From positions 1-40,260 of the IMG/VR virus record IMGVR_UViG_3300022539_000216: DNA of 40,260 nucleotides; one strand, written 5' to 3'. A program made the position numbers and the translations under genes. Under the pieces are notes generated by a model. That model was not told where the DNA came from. It made no database searches and was given only the letters and a program-made list of their open reading frames with translations. Source of the DNA: a virus. Positions within the stretch are counted from its first letter, which is position 1; each line of letters begins with the position of its first letter. Below are positions 28,085-36,885 of this stretch, piece by piece.

Positions 28085-31000
28085 CAATACACCTGAAATT
28101 CAATCATCAAAGCCAAAAGCGTTAAGGGTTCTGGTGAATATTGGTAAATAAAAACTCGTCCACTTTTATCGTCATAGCCAGGCGGGAAAGTTTTTAAGTG
28201 GCTGGTTTCACCAGTAGTCATTCTATCAATAGAAACAAGTTCCTTATGGTCTACATCTTTACCATAGTAGAAATCTCCGCTTTCAAACCATCTTGGAACT
28301 ATCCCATTTATCCTTTTTACAAGACCCTGAATCGTCATGCCCTGTGCAAGCCAGCTTAGCGGCATTGTTCTTAACTGTACGGTATAAGGCAGTCCTATAT
28401 GAACGGTTTGATATACATCTCCTAAAGTTACCGTATTGCTATCTACATTAAATAGGTTGCCATCGTTATCAATTACATTACCATCGGCAAGAACAAAAAC
28501 ATCTTCACCTTCCAACCAATCCAAATCGCTGATTACATTAACATCCGTTGTGTAAGTTGCACCGCAATCGACATAAAAGGCATTATTAATATCTGAATTG
28601 AAATCTCTTGCTGAAAAGTATTCGATATACCTTACATCGTTCCCATCTATTGTTCTTTCGACCGAAACCCAAACCTCGTCTTCAGGGTCACCATGAATTA
28701 TGGCCACTGATTCAAAGCTGCCGTCCGTGATTTGCCTTGCCCAAGACGTAATTAGCTCTTTTCTTTCGTAACTGAAAGTTGCAGTTTCTCCATCGTCCCG
28801 AATACACCATAGAATAGAGTCTGGTATCTGTTGAAAAGATGTATCTATTATGCCATCTCCCGTAACCTCTTTGGCCAATATCGTCATATCCGGCGCAACA
28901 TAGGAATTAAGTTCCCAGTTATAGGTAAGCTCTCTCATCTTCTTAGCATTTCTCTGGAAGAACAAAACGGTATCGCTAACAAGATTGGCTTGCAAATATG
29001 CGCTGCCAAGGGTCGATTGCTGCTCGGCTTTTACATTCGATGGCGTGAGGGGTTCATCGTTGGAGCCACTCATCGTCCATTCGGCTCCACTGGTTCCGAT
29101 TAACAACCTTTTTTTCCCGATAAGCCACCGAATGACATTTATTTGATTTGAGGAAATGGTAAAATCAAGTGCGTCATCATCCTCGGCACCAGCTTTCATA
29201 TTATAGTAATCACCTGTTTTAGAACCCCAAATGGTCTGTGGTTTGTGATTATTCCCTCCAAACATCAATCTATCTTGAAAGAATGTTATTGTTTTAGGAT
29301 AGCCTCTTTTATCAGACCAAGCCCCTTCCGCCCAATATTTCGTAGCCGTAGTATCACCAAGAGTATATTGGACATCACCATTTACAACCGTGGGATTTGT
29401 ATAGGATGTAATTTTAACCACGCCATCTATATCAATACTTTCAGCCGTCAATGTATAGTCGCAATCGGTTGCCCCAGTAAATTCAATCATTTTAACACGA
29501 TAAATCGCATCACCATCTATCTCTTCGCCCGAAAAATCAAGATTGCTACCGCTTGCGCTTTTAAGGGCGTGTGTCGTTACGTCTTTCCAGTTAGTGCCAT
29601 TGTCATAGCTTTTTTGAAGTGCTATAGTTCCCGTCCAACTGCCATCGGTAACCAAACGGACATTTCTACCAAGTTGCATTGTTAAATTAGCGGAAACGGC
29701 ATCCAAAACGGACAAAGAACCTACTATAACATTGGCATCAACAGTATGTGTAACCTGCCAGAGCGCTCCTTCGTGGTTCATATCGAAAATTGACGCCGAT
29801 GCCGTCAGGCTTATATTGCCAGTCGTTGAGTTGGGCGTAATGGTTACATCGGTCTCATTTTGAGCAAGAAACGGGCCATTTATAATATTTATATCCTCTA
29901 TCTCCCACGAATCGTGCCAATAACGAGATAGCATTTGCGGGTGATGGTCAGAGTGAACCAAATATAGTACATCGGCAGATTGAGTATATCTCACGCCAAA
30001 AATTTCGGATGGTGTAAATGGAGATTCTATTTCATAAACACCAGTAGAATATAATGCTGTAAGTTCAGCGGCGGAAAGCTCTTTATTAAACAGTGCTATA
30101 TTATCCATCTTGTCCGGATAACTACCAACTGGAACTCCAATCTTAAAGTAACCACCAATTAACACATCTGTTGCACCGGCGGTCATTGCGACATAGCCCG
30201 CATCATCTGTAGCCGTAACTGTTTGAAGAACACTGTCAACATATAATTTCATATAGGTAGAAGGAACGCCAGTGCCACTATAGCCAGCATAAGTTGCAAC
30301 TACAAAATGCCATCCCAATGTCATTGCATCATTTGAAATAATTCGGGCCCTTTTATTATTGGCTTCATCATAAGTAAAAAATCTTAACTTTCTATTGCCT
30401 CCTATCTGAAATGTCCATTCTCTGTCTGGGCCAGTTGTGTCTTCCCATTTGGCTATAACTGTTCCAAAAGTTGTTACATATACCCACGCAGCAATACTAA
30501 AAGGACTATCAACCACTCCATTACCAAAAGAAAGTGCAGCGTTGTTGCCAACAGTTACAGAATCTACACCAAGGTTGAGGTCAAAGCATCCTGTCCCTAC
30601 TTTCCCTGGTTTGTGCAAATCCTCCGTGTTACTGCTTGCAATACCATCATGAGGAACTACACCGACATCATCATCGACAGCAGTGCTGGTAGCATCATCG
30701 TTTAATTTCCAATGTGCTACAAGATTGGCACTTAAAGCACTTAAATCTTCTGTTCCAACCGTTGTTTGTATTTGGCCACCATCTTTATAAAAACGCATAT
30801 ACTCATTGCCGAGTTCGATAATGTATGCCTGTTCGGTCGAATACTCAAAAGAGATGACCCTTGTGGGATAATTGCTATCTTTTACTTCGGCAACATATTT
30901 CGTGCCAGGTCTCTTCTGCGCCCCGCCCTGCGGCAAAGGGAAAAGATTTTCCATTAAAGAACAGCCAGATTGATATTTAGATAAATCTTCTCTGGCGGAG

Positions 31001-31113
31001 AGTAGCGGCGTCAATTCGCCCGCACTAAACGAATTTAATATGCGATATGGCTTATCTTGCGCCACCGCAACCGAATATAAACATAACAGCAAAATCCAAA
31101 AAAACTTGCGCAT
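28084..31113 (-). CDS. Tubular tail protein B (gp12-like) with signal peptide and LamG insert
   Basis: 1009 residues. GAGGAG six bases before the ATG at 31113 fixes the N terminus as MRKFFWILLLCLYSVAVAQ, a clear Sec signal sequence. Residues 20-115 (ILNSFSAGELTPLLSAREDL.., LPQGGAQKRPGTKYVAEV) are the conserved start of gp12-like tail-nozzle proteins. A LamG/concanavalin-type domain (about 129-358: VAHWKLND.., SIAAWVYVT.., ALFNKELSAAELTALY) is inserted before FTPSEIFGVRYTQSADVLYL, where the nozzle fold resumes. The rest (DRLMFGGN.., RELTYNWE) matches the family. A LamG fold suggests glycan binding on the outer nozzle. Confidence 0.85.
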   Translation of the reverse strand: MRKFFWILLLCLYSVAVAQDKPYRILNSFSAGELTPLLSAREDLSKYQSGCSLMENLFPLPQGGAQKRPGTKYVAEVKDSNYPTRVISFEYSTEQAYIIELGNEYMRFYKDGGQIQTTVGTEDLSALSANLVAHWKLNDDATSTAVDDDVGVVPHDGIASSNTEDLHKPGKVGTGCFDLNLGVDSVTVGNNAALSFGNGVVDSPFSIAAWVYVTTFGTVIAKWEDTTGPDREWTFQIGGNRKLRFFTYDEANNKRARIISNDAMTLGWHFVVATYAGYSGTGVPSTYMKLYVDSVLQTVTATDDAGYVAMTAGATDVLIGGYFKIGVPVGSYPDKMDNIALFNKELSAAELTALYSTGVYEIESPFTPSEIFGVRYTQSADVLYLVHSDHHPQMLSRYWHDSWEIEDINIINGPFLAQNETDVTITPNSTTGNISLTASASIFDMNHEGALWQVTHTVDANVIVGSLSVLDAVSANLTMQLGRNVRLVTDGSWTGTIALQKSYDNGTNWKDVTTHALKSASGSNLDFSGEEIDGDAIYRVKMIEFTGATDCDYTLTAESIDIDGVVKITSYTNPTVVNGDVQYTLGDTTATKYWAEGAWSDKRGYPKTITFFQDRLMFGGNNHKPQTIWGSKTGDYYNMKAGAEDDDALDFTISSNQINVIRWLIGKKRLLIGTSGAEWTMSGSNDEPLTPSNVKAEQQSTLGSAYLQANLVSDTVLFFQRNAKKMRELTYNWELNSYVAPDMTILAKEVTGDGIIDTSFQQIPDSILWCIRDDGETATFSYERKELITSWARQITDGSFESVAIIHGDPEDEVWVSVERTIDGNDVRYIEYFSARDFNSDINNAFYVDCGATYTTDVNVISDLDWLEGEDVFVLADGNVIDNDGNLFNVDSNTVTLGDVYQTVHIGLPYTVQLRTMPLSWLAQGMTIQGLVKRINGIVPRWFESGDFYYGKDVDHKELVSIDRMTTGETSHLKTFPPGYDDKSGRVFIYQYSPEPLTLLALMIEFQVY

Positions 31114-31114
31114 C

Positions 31115-31876
31115 TTATCTCCTCGATTCAAGCCATTTTGACGTTGTTATCTTTGCTCCACCACCTTCCTGTCCATCTATGGAGCGAGCAAAATCGAGGT
31201 AGCCAAGCGTTCTTTTGCTGCCGTGAAGCATTGTTTGAAGGTCTACGGCTGTTTTTGTTTCTTGCTTTATGGGACTGCAAAGTTTCAGGGCGAGATTGTA
31301 AACCACGCATTGATATAGATACTCCGGATAACTTGCGACCTCGGTGACTTGATAAACATATTCCACAGGAAGATATTGGTAATCCCCGCCCTTGTCAGTC
31401 CAGTAAGTATCTGTTGCTGCACCAACTCCAGGTTCATCATCTAAATCGCCAGATGTATGGGCGGCTAAACAAGTATAAGTTATATCGTTATTTGAAACGA
31501 CATTGCCAACAATATAGTCTGTAGCCGTAGCCCAATCGCTTGGCGTTTCGCCTTCATCGGTAAGAATCAGACCGCCTTCAACTTCAAATACGGCGAGAGG
31601 GTCTTTAGCAATCGTCCATACCTTCAGGCAATCGGAAGGTTTGGTAAAGGCGTTATCATAACCGAATAATGGGTCTGTAGTCTGAATTGCGAAAGTTCTT
31701 TTACTTGCATAATTCCAAGGATGGGCTTCAAGCATCTCATTTCTGGAACTCATAAAAAATGTCTCACAGTAAATGTGATTTTGTGAAGTACCATCAAGGA
31801 CTATCGCTTCCGCACCCAAAAAACCCAATGCCTGATTACATAGAGCTATATTGGCAGCAGTATCAATAACTCCCAT
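31115..31876 (-). CDS. Tubular tail protein A (gp11-like) with CBM-like insert
   Basis: 253 residues. IALCNQALGFLGAEAIVLDG and ETFFMSSRNEMLEAHPWNYA are the family blocks of the gp11 gatekeeper protein that joins portal and nozzle. Between about 112 and 165 lies a segment (DWATATDYIVGNVV.., YTCLAAHTSG.., DTYWTDKGG) with the aromatic pattern of chitin-binding-type (CBM5/12-like) modules. EYVYQVTEVASYPEYLYQCV then continues the usual fold. The insert could bind surface sugars or be structural. AAAGGTGATG precedes the ATG. Confidence 0.8.
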   Translation of the reverse strand: MGVIDTAANIALCNQALGFLGAEAIVLDGTSQNHIYCETFFMSSRNEMLEAHPWNYASKRTFAIQTTDPLFGYDNAFTKPSDCLKVWTIAKDPLAVFEVEGGLILTDEGETPSDWATATDYIVGNVVSNNDITYTCLAAHTSGDLDDEPGVGAATDTYWTDKGGDYQYLPVEYVYQVTEVASYPEYLYQCVVYNLALKLCSPIKQETKTAVDLQTMLHGSKRTLGYLDFARSIDGQEGGGAKITTSKWLESRR

Positions 31877-31882
31877 ATTGCA

Positions 31883-32536
31883 TCACCTTTCAAATAAAAT
31901 GTGGTTTGTTTTATTAGTTACAAAGTTGAAAAATCTTGCCATTTTATCTATAAGGTCAGAATTAAGTAATCTTCCGTATATTTGCGGATGAAGTTCCATA
32001 TCAACTTGACCAAAACAATCAGCTAATTCTGTAATTTGGTCAATAATGTATCTTTCTGCACCTTCTATATCACAAACAAGAAGGTCAACAAATTTAAGTT
32101 CCAGTAGTGAAAGTAGGGTCTTCAAATCAACTGTAAGAACTTTGTATTCTCTTTTGAACCATAGCGGCCTGTTCCTAACCAGATTCCTCAAAAAATCGCA
32201 TTTCTGACCTCTCTCGAAAAGACTGTTTCCTTTGCCCTGCCAGAAGAAGGGATAGCCGTACTCGTGAAAAGTGGATAGACCATTCTTTTCTCCGACGGCA
32301 AGTTTCAAAGGTATAATGTCTTTGTTCTTCGCTTTTTTGACCAAACGGCGAAAGGCCATATTGCTTGGCTCAACCGCATAGACAGTAGCACCGTTGAACT
32401 TGCTTGCGTCTCTGCCCTTGTAAGCACCGAGAATTAAAACTTTTGAATTTGCTGGTAAATTAAGGCTCATCTTGCACCATTGCCAATCGTCTACAACGCT
32501 TTCCTTCATAGTAAAAAGGGATGAGCCAAAGCCCAC
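31883..32536 (-). CDS. FkbM-type SAM methyltransferase
   Basis: SKVLILGAYKGRDASKF is the SAM-binding glycine-rich loop, YAVEPSNMAFRRLV the acidic second strand, and VDLLVCDIEGAERYII the FkbM-type DxEGxE signature. FkbM enzymes O-methylate sugars or similar hydroxyls. The gene lies between the tail fibre and tubular protein A, so it may modify host surface glycan or the fibre. The best start is the GTG at 32536 behind AAGGAT; an upstream TTG and a downstream ATG are alternatives. Confidence 0.7.
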   Translation of the reverse strand: MGFGSSLFTMKESVVDDWQWCKMSLNLPANSKVLILGAYKGRDASKFNGATVYAVEPSNMAFRRLVKKAKNKDIIPLKLAVGEKNGLSTFHEYGYPFFWQGKGNSLFERGQKCDFLRNLVRNRPLWFKREYKVLTVDLKTLLSLLELKFVDLLVCDIEGAERYIIDQITELADCFGQVDMELHPQIYGRLLNSDLIDKMARFFNFVTNKTNHILFER

Positions 32537-32546
32537 CCCTTTATCC

Positions 32547-34892
32547 TTACGGAATCGTGCCAATATCTAAAGCTGTTAGCGAAGCAGCGTCGTCAATCCT
32601 TCTAAAACACATCATGATTCTGAATACTCCGTCCACATCTCCGGCAGCACTGCTGCCGTGACAATAAATCGTAGTGCCACTTTCAATCAACAAAGGAAAT
32701 TGTTCGGTATCGAAGTCGGCCTCAGCAAGTGTTACACTACCGGTAAAAGTTGCCTTAGCTTCTGTGACAATAGGCGAATCCGGCCCAGTTGCGCCGTGAG
32801 TATTATCAGTCGAAATCTCGAAAACAGCCCAAGCGCTTGCACTTGTATTAGCACTGTCGGTCTGAACGACTATATTCTCAAGATACAGGTCGCCCGATGC
32901 AGCAGTAGTTATATCACTGGTAGCACCTTGTGTATTGTTCACTAAATCCTGAACATTAACATCGGCTACAATGCAAAATTGCGTACCAGAATTTGTGAAG
33001 TCAACGATAATTGCAGCAATGTTAGCATCTTGTGTTCCCATCCACGTGCTTGTAGCGTCCGCTATAGTTTCAATCTGTTGTATATTTGCATCTTGGACGC
33101 CAGTCCATGTAATTAGTGCAGCAATGTTAGTGTCTTGTACACCCATCCATGTGCTGGTCGCATCTGATATGGTCTCGATTTGTTGGATATTGGCATCCTG
33201 AACACCCATCCAAGTGCTGGTTGCATCCGAGATAGTTTCTATATCTTGGATGTTGGCGTCCTGAATACCTGTCCAAGTAATTATCGTAGCGATGTTGGTA
33301 TCCTGTGTAGCAGTCCAGGCTTCTATCTGGCCGATATTAGCATCCTGTCGACCCGTCCAAGCTACCAGCCAAGTATTAACATCAACAACATGGGTTTCTA
33401 TCTGCTGAATATTGGCGTCCTGTGCAGCAGTGAAGGTGTTCACCGTTGTTTCTACCAATTCAAGAGTTGTATTTACATCAACCAAATGAACATCACGAGC
33501 CTCATCAGCCGTATTCATGTCCGTTAGCCATACGTCCCTTGCGGTATCGGCAGTCTCCATGCTTTCAATCGTGGTGTTCATATCGGTTAGTTGGACGTCT
33601 CGTGCCGTATCAGTAGTCTCCATGCTCTCGATAGTAGTGTTCATGTCCGTAAGGTAAACGTCTCGTGCTTCGTCTGCTGTATTCATGTCTGTGAGCTGAA
33701 CATCACGAGCCTCATCTGCTGTGTTCATATCGGTCAAGAAGACATCCCTGGCTTCATTAGCGGTATTCATATCAACAGCGTGGACGAGTAAAGCATCAAT
33801 GCCCGTATTTGAATCTGCTAAAGTATCAGATATAGCTTCAAACGAATCAGTTAGATTGCTGTAAGATGAAGCTGATGGGGTAGCTGATTTGCTCAATATT
33901 TTAGCCCACAAGCTGTCATCCGCAACCGAGGCAGGATAAACACCCGTGCCGTCTTTCAAAGCACCTTTTTCCAGCTTGGCGGATTCTTGCAGAATTGTAG
34001 AATCAAAACTATAGGAATTATCAGGGTCGTCTGTAAATATACTATTGCTCCTCAAAGTAATCGTTGCAGACGTACCATCAATGTAAATTCCTTTGCCGGT
34101 TGCCTGTTTGTTCGTAATGATATTCTCCTCAAACAACATATTGATGCAGGCGTCTGCAGCTGTAGGAATGCGAATTGCACCTTCGTCATAATCGCCATAA
34201 AAGATGTTGCGCAGAATCCTGGTTCCAACCATATCAAACAGAATCTCAATAGCATGGTCGTTGTATGTATCCCCAGGTTGGTAGAAGCCACAATCTTCTA
34301 TGGTCAATCGGTTAGCCGTACCATCCGCAGAACCTACGGCAATAGCACCTAAACCATCCGTTGCTGAACCATCGGTAAAATAACATTCGGAGATGGTTAC
34401 ATCATTTGCTGTAACTGTGAGCATGGTTGCCAAGTTGTTTATTCCGTTCATAAAAATCAAGTTGCTTATAGTGCAGTCATCGGCGGTAATGTGCATATCC
34501 GCATCGACCGCAGTCGAAACGGTAAAAGTCGGCCTGTTATTGCCGTTGCCCATACCTTTAACCGATACGCCACGAACATTAAGGTCAATTAAACCATCTG
34601 ATATTATGTCATAAGCATGTCCTGGCGCAACATAAATCGTATCGCCTCTATCGTCTTCACAAAAGCCTATTGCTTCTTGGAGAGTAATAAAAGCACCATT
34701 CCAAGTCTTGCCATTGCCAGAATGACTTTGACCGCTATCGACGTACCATATATGTCCTGCCTGTTCGACTTCTTCACCTTTGAACAAGTCTTGTAGGGCA
34801 TCTATCTGGTCTCTAAGCGCAGTAACCTTTCTTGCAAAACAAGGGGTAGAGGCAAATAGCAGGATTAACAAAAGAATAAATATCTTCTTCAT
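32547..34892 (-). CDS. Tail fibre/spike with signal peptide, beta helix and repeats
   Basis: 781 residues. AAAGGA before the ATG at 34892 makes MKKIFILLLILLFASTPCFA the N terminus, a textbook Sec signal peptide. About 25-40 form a short coiled coil. About 45-300 form a right-handed parallel beta helix of the pectate-lyase type (TISNLIFMNG.., LTIEDCGFYQPG..). About 375-640 form two families of 14/21-residue repeats. About 645-781 form a beta-rich tip. This is the receptor-binding fibre or spike. Its location after the decoration protein, rather than near gp17, is a rearrangement relative to T7. Confidence 0.75.
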   Translation of the reverse strand: MKKIFILLLILLFASTPCFARKVTALRDQIDALQDLFKGEEVEQAGHIWYVDSGQSHSGNGKTWNGAFITLQEAIGFCEDDRGDTIYVAPGHAYDIISDGLIDLNVRGVSVKGMGNGNNRPTFTVSTAVDADMHITADDCTISNLIFMNGINNLATMLTVTANDVTISECYFTDGSATDGLGAIAVGSADGTANRLTIEDCGFYQPGDTYNDHAIEILFDMVGTRILRNIFYGDYDEGAIRIPTAADACINMLFEENIITNKQATGKGIYIDGTSATITLRSNSIFTDDPDNSYSFDSTILQESAKLEKGALKDGTGVYPASVADDSLWAKILSKSATPSASSYSNLTDSFEAISDTLADSNTGIDALLVHAVDMNTANEARDVFLTDMNTADEARDVQLTDMNTADEARDVYLTDMNTTIESMETTDTARDVQLTDMNTTIESMETADTARDVWLTDMNTADEARDVHLVDVNTTLELVETTVNTFTAAQDANIQQIETHVVDVNTWLVAWTGRQDANIGQIEAWTATQDTNIATIITWTGIQDANIQDIETISDATSTWMGVQDANIQQIETISDATSTWMGVQDTNIAALITWTGVQDANIQQIETIADATSTWMGTQDANIAAIIVDFTNSGTQFCIVADVNVQDLVNNTQGATSDITTAASGDLYLENIVVQTDSANTSASAWAVFEISTDNTHGATGPDSPIVTEAKATFTGSVTLAEADFDTEQFPLLIESGTTIYCHGSSAAGDVDGVFRIMMCFRRIDDAASLTALDIGTIP
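32975..33765 (-). repeat. Tandem 42/63-base repeats in the fibre gene
   Basis: The first set codes for MNTADEARDVxLTD (14 residues) and MNTTIESMETxDTARDVxLTD-type units (21). The second set codes for WTGxQDANIQQIET (14) or the same plus ISDATST (21). All unit lengths are multiples of seven, consistent with a heptad-based trimeric stalk whose length can change by recombination without losing register. Confidence 0.8.
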
Positions 34893-34942
34893 TTTATGTC
34901 CTTTCAAAAATAGGGGGAGCTTTATAGAAACTCCCCCATCGG

Positions 34943-35737
34943 TTATTCAAGCATTAAATCCACAAGGGCGTAATCATCTGCAGCGGCGGCATACAATACT
35001 CTGCCCCATATAGCATCAGTGCCATCAGCGTTAATCACACCGCAAGCACCAGCAACAGAGGCAGTGCCAGTAGGTTCGCCTATTGGCCCACCGATAGCTG
35101 GGGAATCGCCAGTATCGACAAGAAGCGGAGCCGCGCCTCTGGTCTTTGCCCAGAAGTAATAATCCGCCGTTACATCAACCAAAGGCACGCCAATAGCAAC
35201 TGCATCTCTGTCTGTGGCATGAACCGCCACATCACGATACTTATTCTTTACTAACGTGATATTTTCCGTTGCATCAATAACTGTGCGAATACCACCATTA
35301 TCAGCTATCTCGATATAGAGAATGGTATCGCCCGTTATCCAAGTATTGTCCTTGATGATATACATATCACCAGCGCCACTGGCTCCGGCGGTATTGACCA
35401 GCATAATGCCGTCAGTCAATTCGTGGTCGAGCAACCCACTGCCAGTTGTTACCTTCATATCAAACTTGGTCTCACCAACAGAAACGCCGTAAGAACCCTG
35501 AAGCTCATCCTCAAGTTCGGCATCGGGAGGATAGGTAGCCGCCATGTGAGCTCTCGTGATACCAGAACCACCATCCTTTTGATACCTGAACCTATCACCA
35601 TTATTGAAATCCCAAATACGACCCAACCAATTCCTCTGGTCGATAGTCGGAGTGAAGATATTGGAATCACCAAAAGGTTGTGCTGGTTCAGATACTTTAT
35701 TCCTTTGAAATTCGTGATTGTAATTTGGATAATTCAT
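34943..35737 (-). CDS. Probable capsid decoration or head fibre protein, 264 aa
   Basis: A beta-rich protein directly after the major capsid gene. N-terminal NYPNYNHEFQRNKVSEPAQP and the closing VADYYFWAKTRGAAPLLVDT-like segment (residues VTADYYFWAKTRG), with SVAGACGVINADGTD and ending YALVDLML, match proteins that sit next to podovirus capsid genes and trimerise on the head. AAAGGAAAATA precedes the ATG. Confidence 0.6.
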   Translation of the reverse strand: MNYPNYNHEFQRNKVSEPAQPFGDSNIFTPTIDQRNWLGRIWDFNNGDRFRYQKDGGSGITRAHMAATYPPDAELEDELQGSYGVSVGETKFDMKVTTGSGLLDHELTDGIMLVNTAGASGAGDMYIIKDNTWITGDTILYIEIADNGGIRTVIDATENITLVKNKYRDVAVHATDRDAVAIGVPLVDVTADYYFWAKTRGAAPLLVDTGDSPAIGGPIGEPTGTASVAGACGVINADGTDAIWGRVLYAAAADDYALVDLMLE

Positions 35738-35795
35738 ACTATTTTCCTTTCAATGTTTCAGCCTTAACCGGCAAACTAATTAACCGCTGGCTATT

Positions 35796-36755
35796 CTATT
35801 GACATTCAACTAAACAAATTCTGTCCTCGTCCTGTCTGAACGCACCCAAATTCATGTGGATATAAATCTGTTGTGCTTCGGAACGGTCGTGTCTGATGGA
35901 AAACGTAACGCTTACCGAATCCTGAACGCCAAGGATTATCCCGTCCATAACCCATGCCCAACACCGATAAACATTGGTATTACCATCAACATCGTTGGAC
36001 GAACCTTTGACTACCTTGTTGGAGACAATCCAGTTTATTCCGTGCCAGTTCTTCAACAGTCGTCCTGTTGCAAGAGGTTTGTCCGTGTTGTAGTCGATGT
36101 TGATATACTCTTCCTGACCAAAGAGATTCGTTGCCTGACGAGGACTGATGGCGCAAAAGATAGGGGTTTGCTCATCCACTTCGTTTTTCTTGAAATATTC
36201 GATTATCAACTCGGCCTTTTCAACGGTCATCCCAGTATCGGATGCCGAACAATTGCCTTCCGAACAATCATGAGGAATCGTTCTCCCGCCCGATGTTTCG
36301 GTGTACTTAGTAGTACCCGCTTGAGATGCCCAAGTAATACTTGAACCCGCCCGCCTGCCGCTGGTAACGGCGGCGTTAAAAGAGGCGAGGATGATGTCAT
36401 CCTTTTTACGATTGACGGCCTTTCTAAGTGCAACAACAATAGCCGAAGTGGGGTTGTTCTTTAACGAAAGGTCATCGTCTTGGTCGTAAAGAAAACCTTG
36501 GTGATAAGGTGTGGTAAAGCACCAACGCCTTTGCGTGGACACATCAACGGTAGGAGTCTCAGGATTACGCCCCGTTTTCTCCACCACTTCAAGCGAACCC
36601 ATCATATCAAATGCTTTATCTTCGGCGCTAAGAATTGGTTCGACTTGCACGCCGCGGGCGAACAAAGATTCCGACTGTTGAAGAACCTGATAAATAGTGT
36701 CTGCGAATTGGTCAGCAAACCATTCCGGTATCCCCGTACTAAGTGTTATACTCAT
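35796..36755 (-). CDS. Major capsid protein
   Basis: 319 residues. MSITLSTGIPEWFADQFADT.., EVVEKTGRNPETPTVDVSTQ with RRWC.., NRKKDDIILASFNAAVTSG.. and the late strand block IYIHMNLGAFRQDEDRI fit a podovirus HK97-fold major capsid protein; size and position after the scaffold gene agree. GGAAAGGG before the ATG gives strong initiation. I see no maturation protease gene in the cluster. Confidence 0.8.
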   Translation of the reverse strand: MSITLSTGIPEWFADQFADTIYQVLQQSESLFARGVQVEPILSAEDKAFDMMGSLEVVEKTGRNPETPTVDVSTQRRWCFTTPYHQGFLYDQDDDLSLKNNPTSAIVVALRKAVNRKKDDIILASFNAAVTSGRRAGSSITWASQAGTTKYTETSGGRTIPHDCSEGNCSASDTGMTVEKAELIIEYFKKNEVDEQTPIFCAISPRQATNLFGQEEYINIDYNTDKPLATGRLLKNWHGINWIVSNKVVKGSSNDVDGNTNVYRCWAWVMDGIILGVQDSVSVTFSIRHDRSEAQQIYIHMNLGAFRQDEDRICLVECQ

Positions 36756-36848
36756 TTTAAGCCCTTTCCAAAAAAGTTAATAAGTTTCTCTCTCGGAAAG
36801 GTTATCCTTAGCAGGGGCTTCCCTACTGTTTAACGTCCGACTGGGACG

Positions 36849-36863
36849 GTACTACTTTAGTAC
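36849..36863. repeat. Short inverted repeat in the capsid leader
   Basis: GTACTA-CTT-TAGTAC is a perfect 6-base inverted repeat with a three-base loop in the 130-base gap between scaffold and capsid genes. It could be an RNA processing or pausing site in the capsid leader. No promoter was recognised in the gap. Confidence 0.3.
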
Positions 36864-36885
36864 AAGCACTGCGACCCTTGCGGGG

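Noticed and set aside
28831-35767. Plus-strand open frames opposite the virion genes
   Set aside because: They lie opposite long conserved virion genes, lack ribosome binding sites, and their sequences look like reverse-complement shadows.
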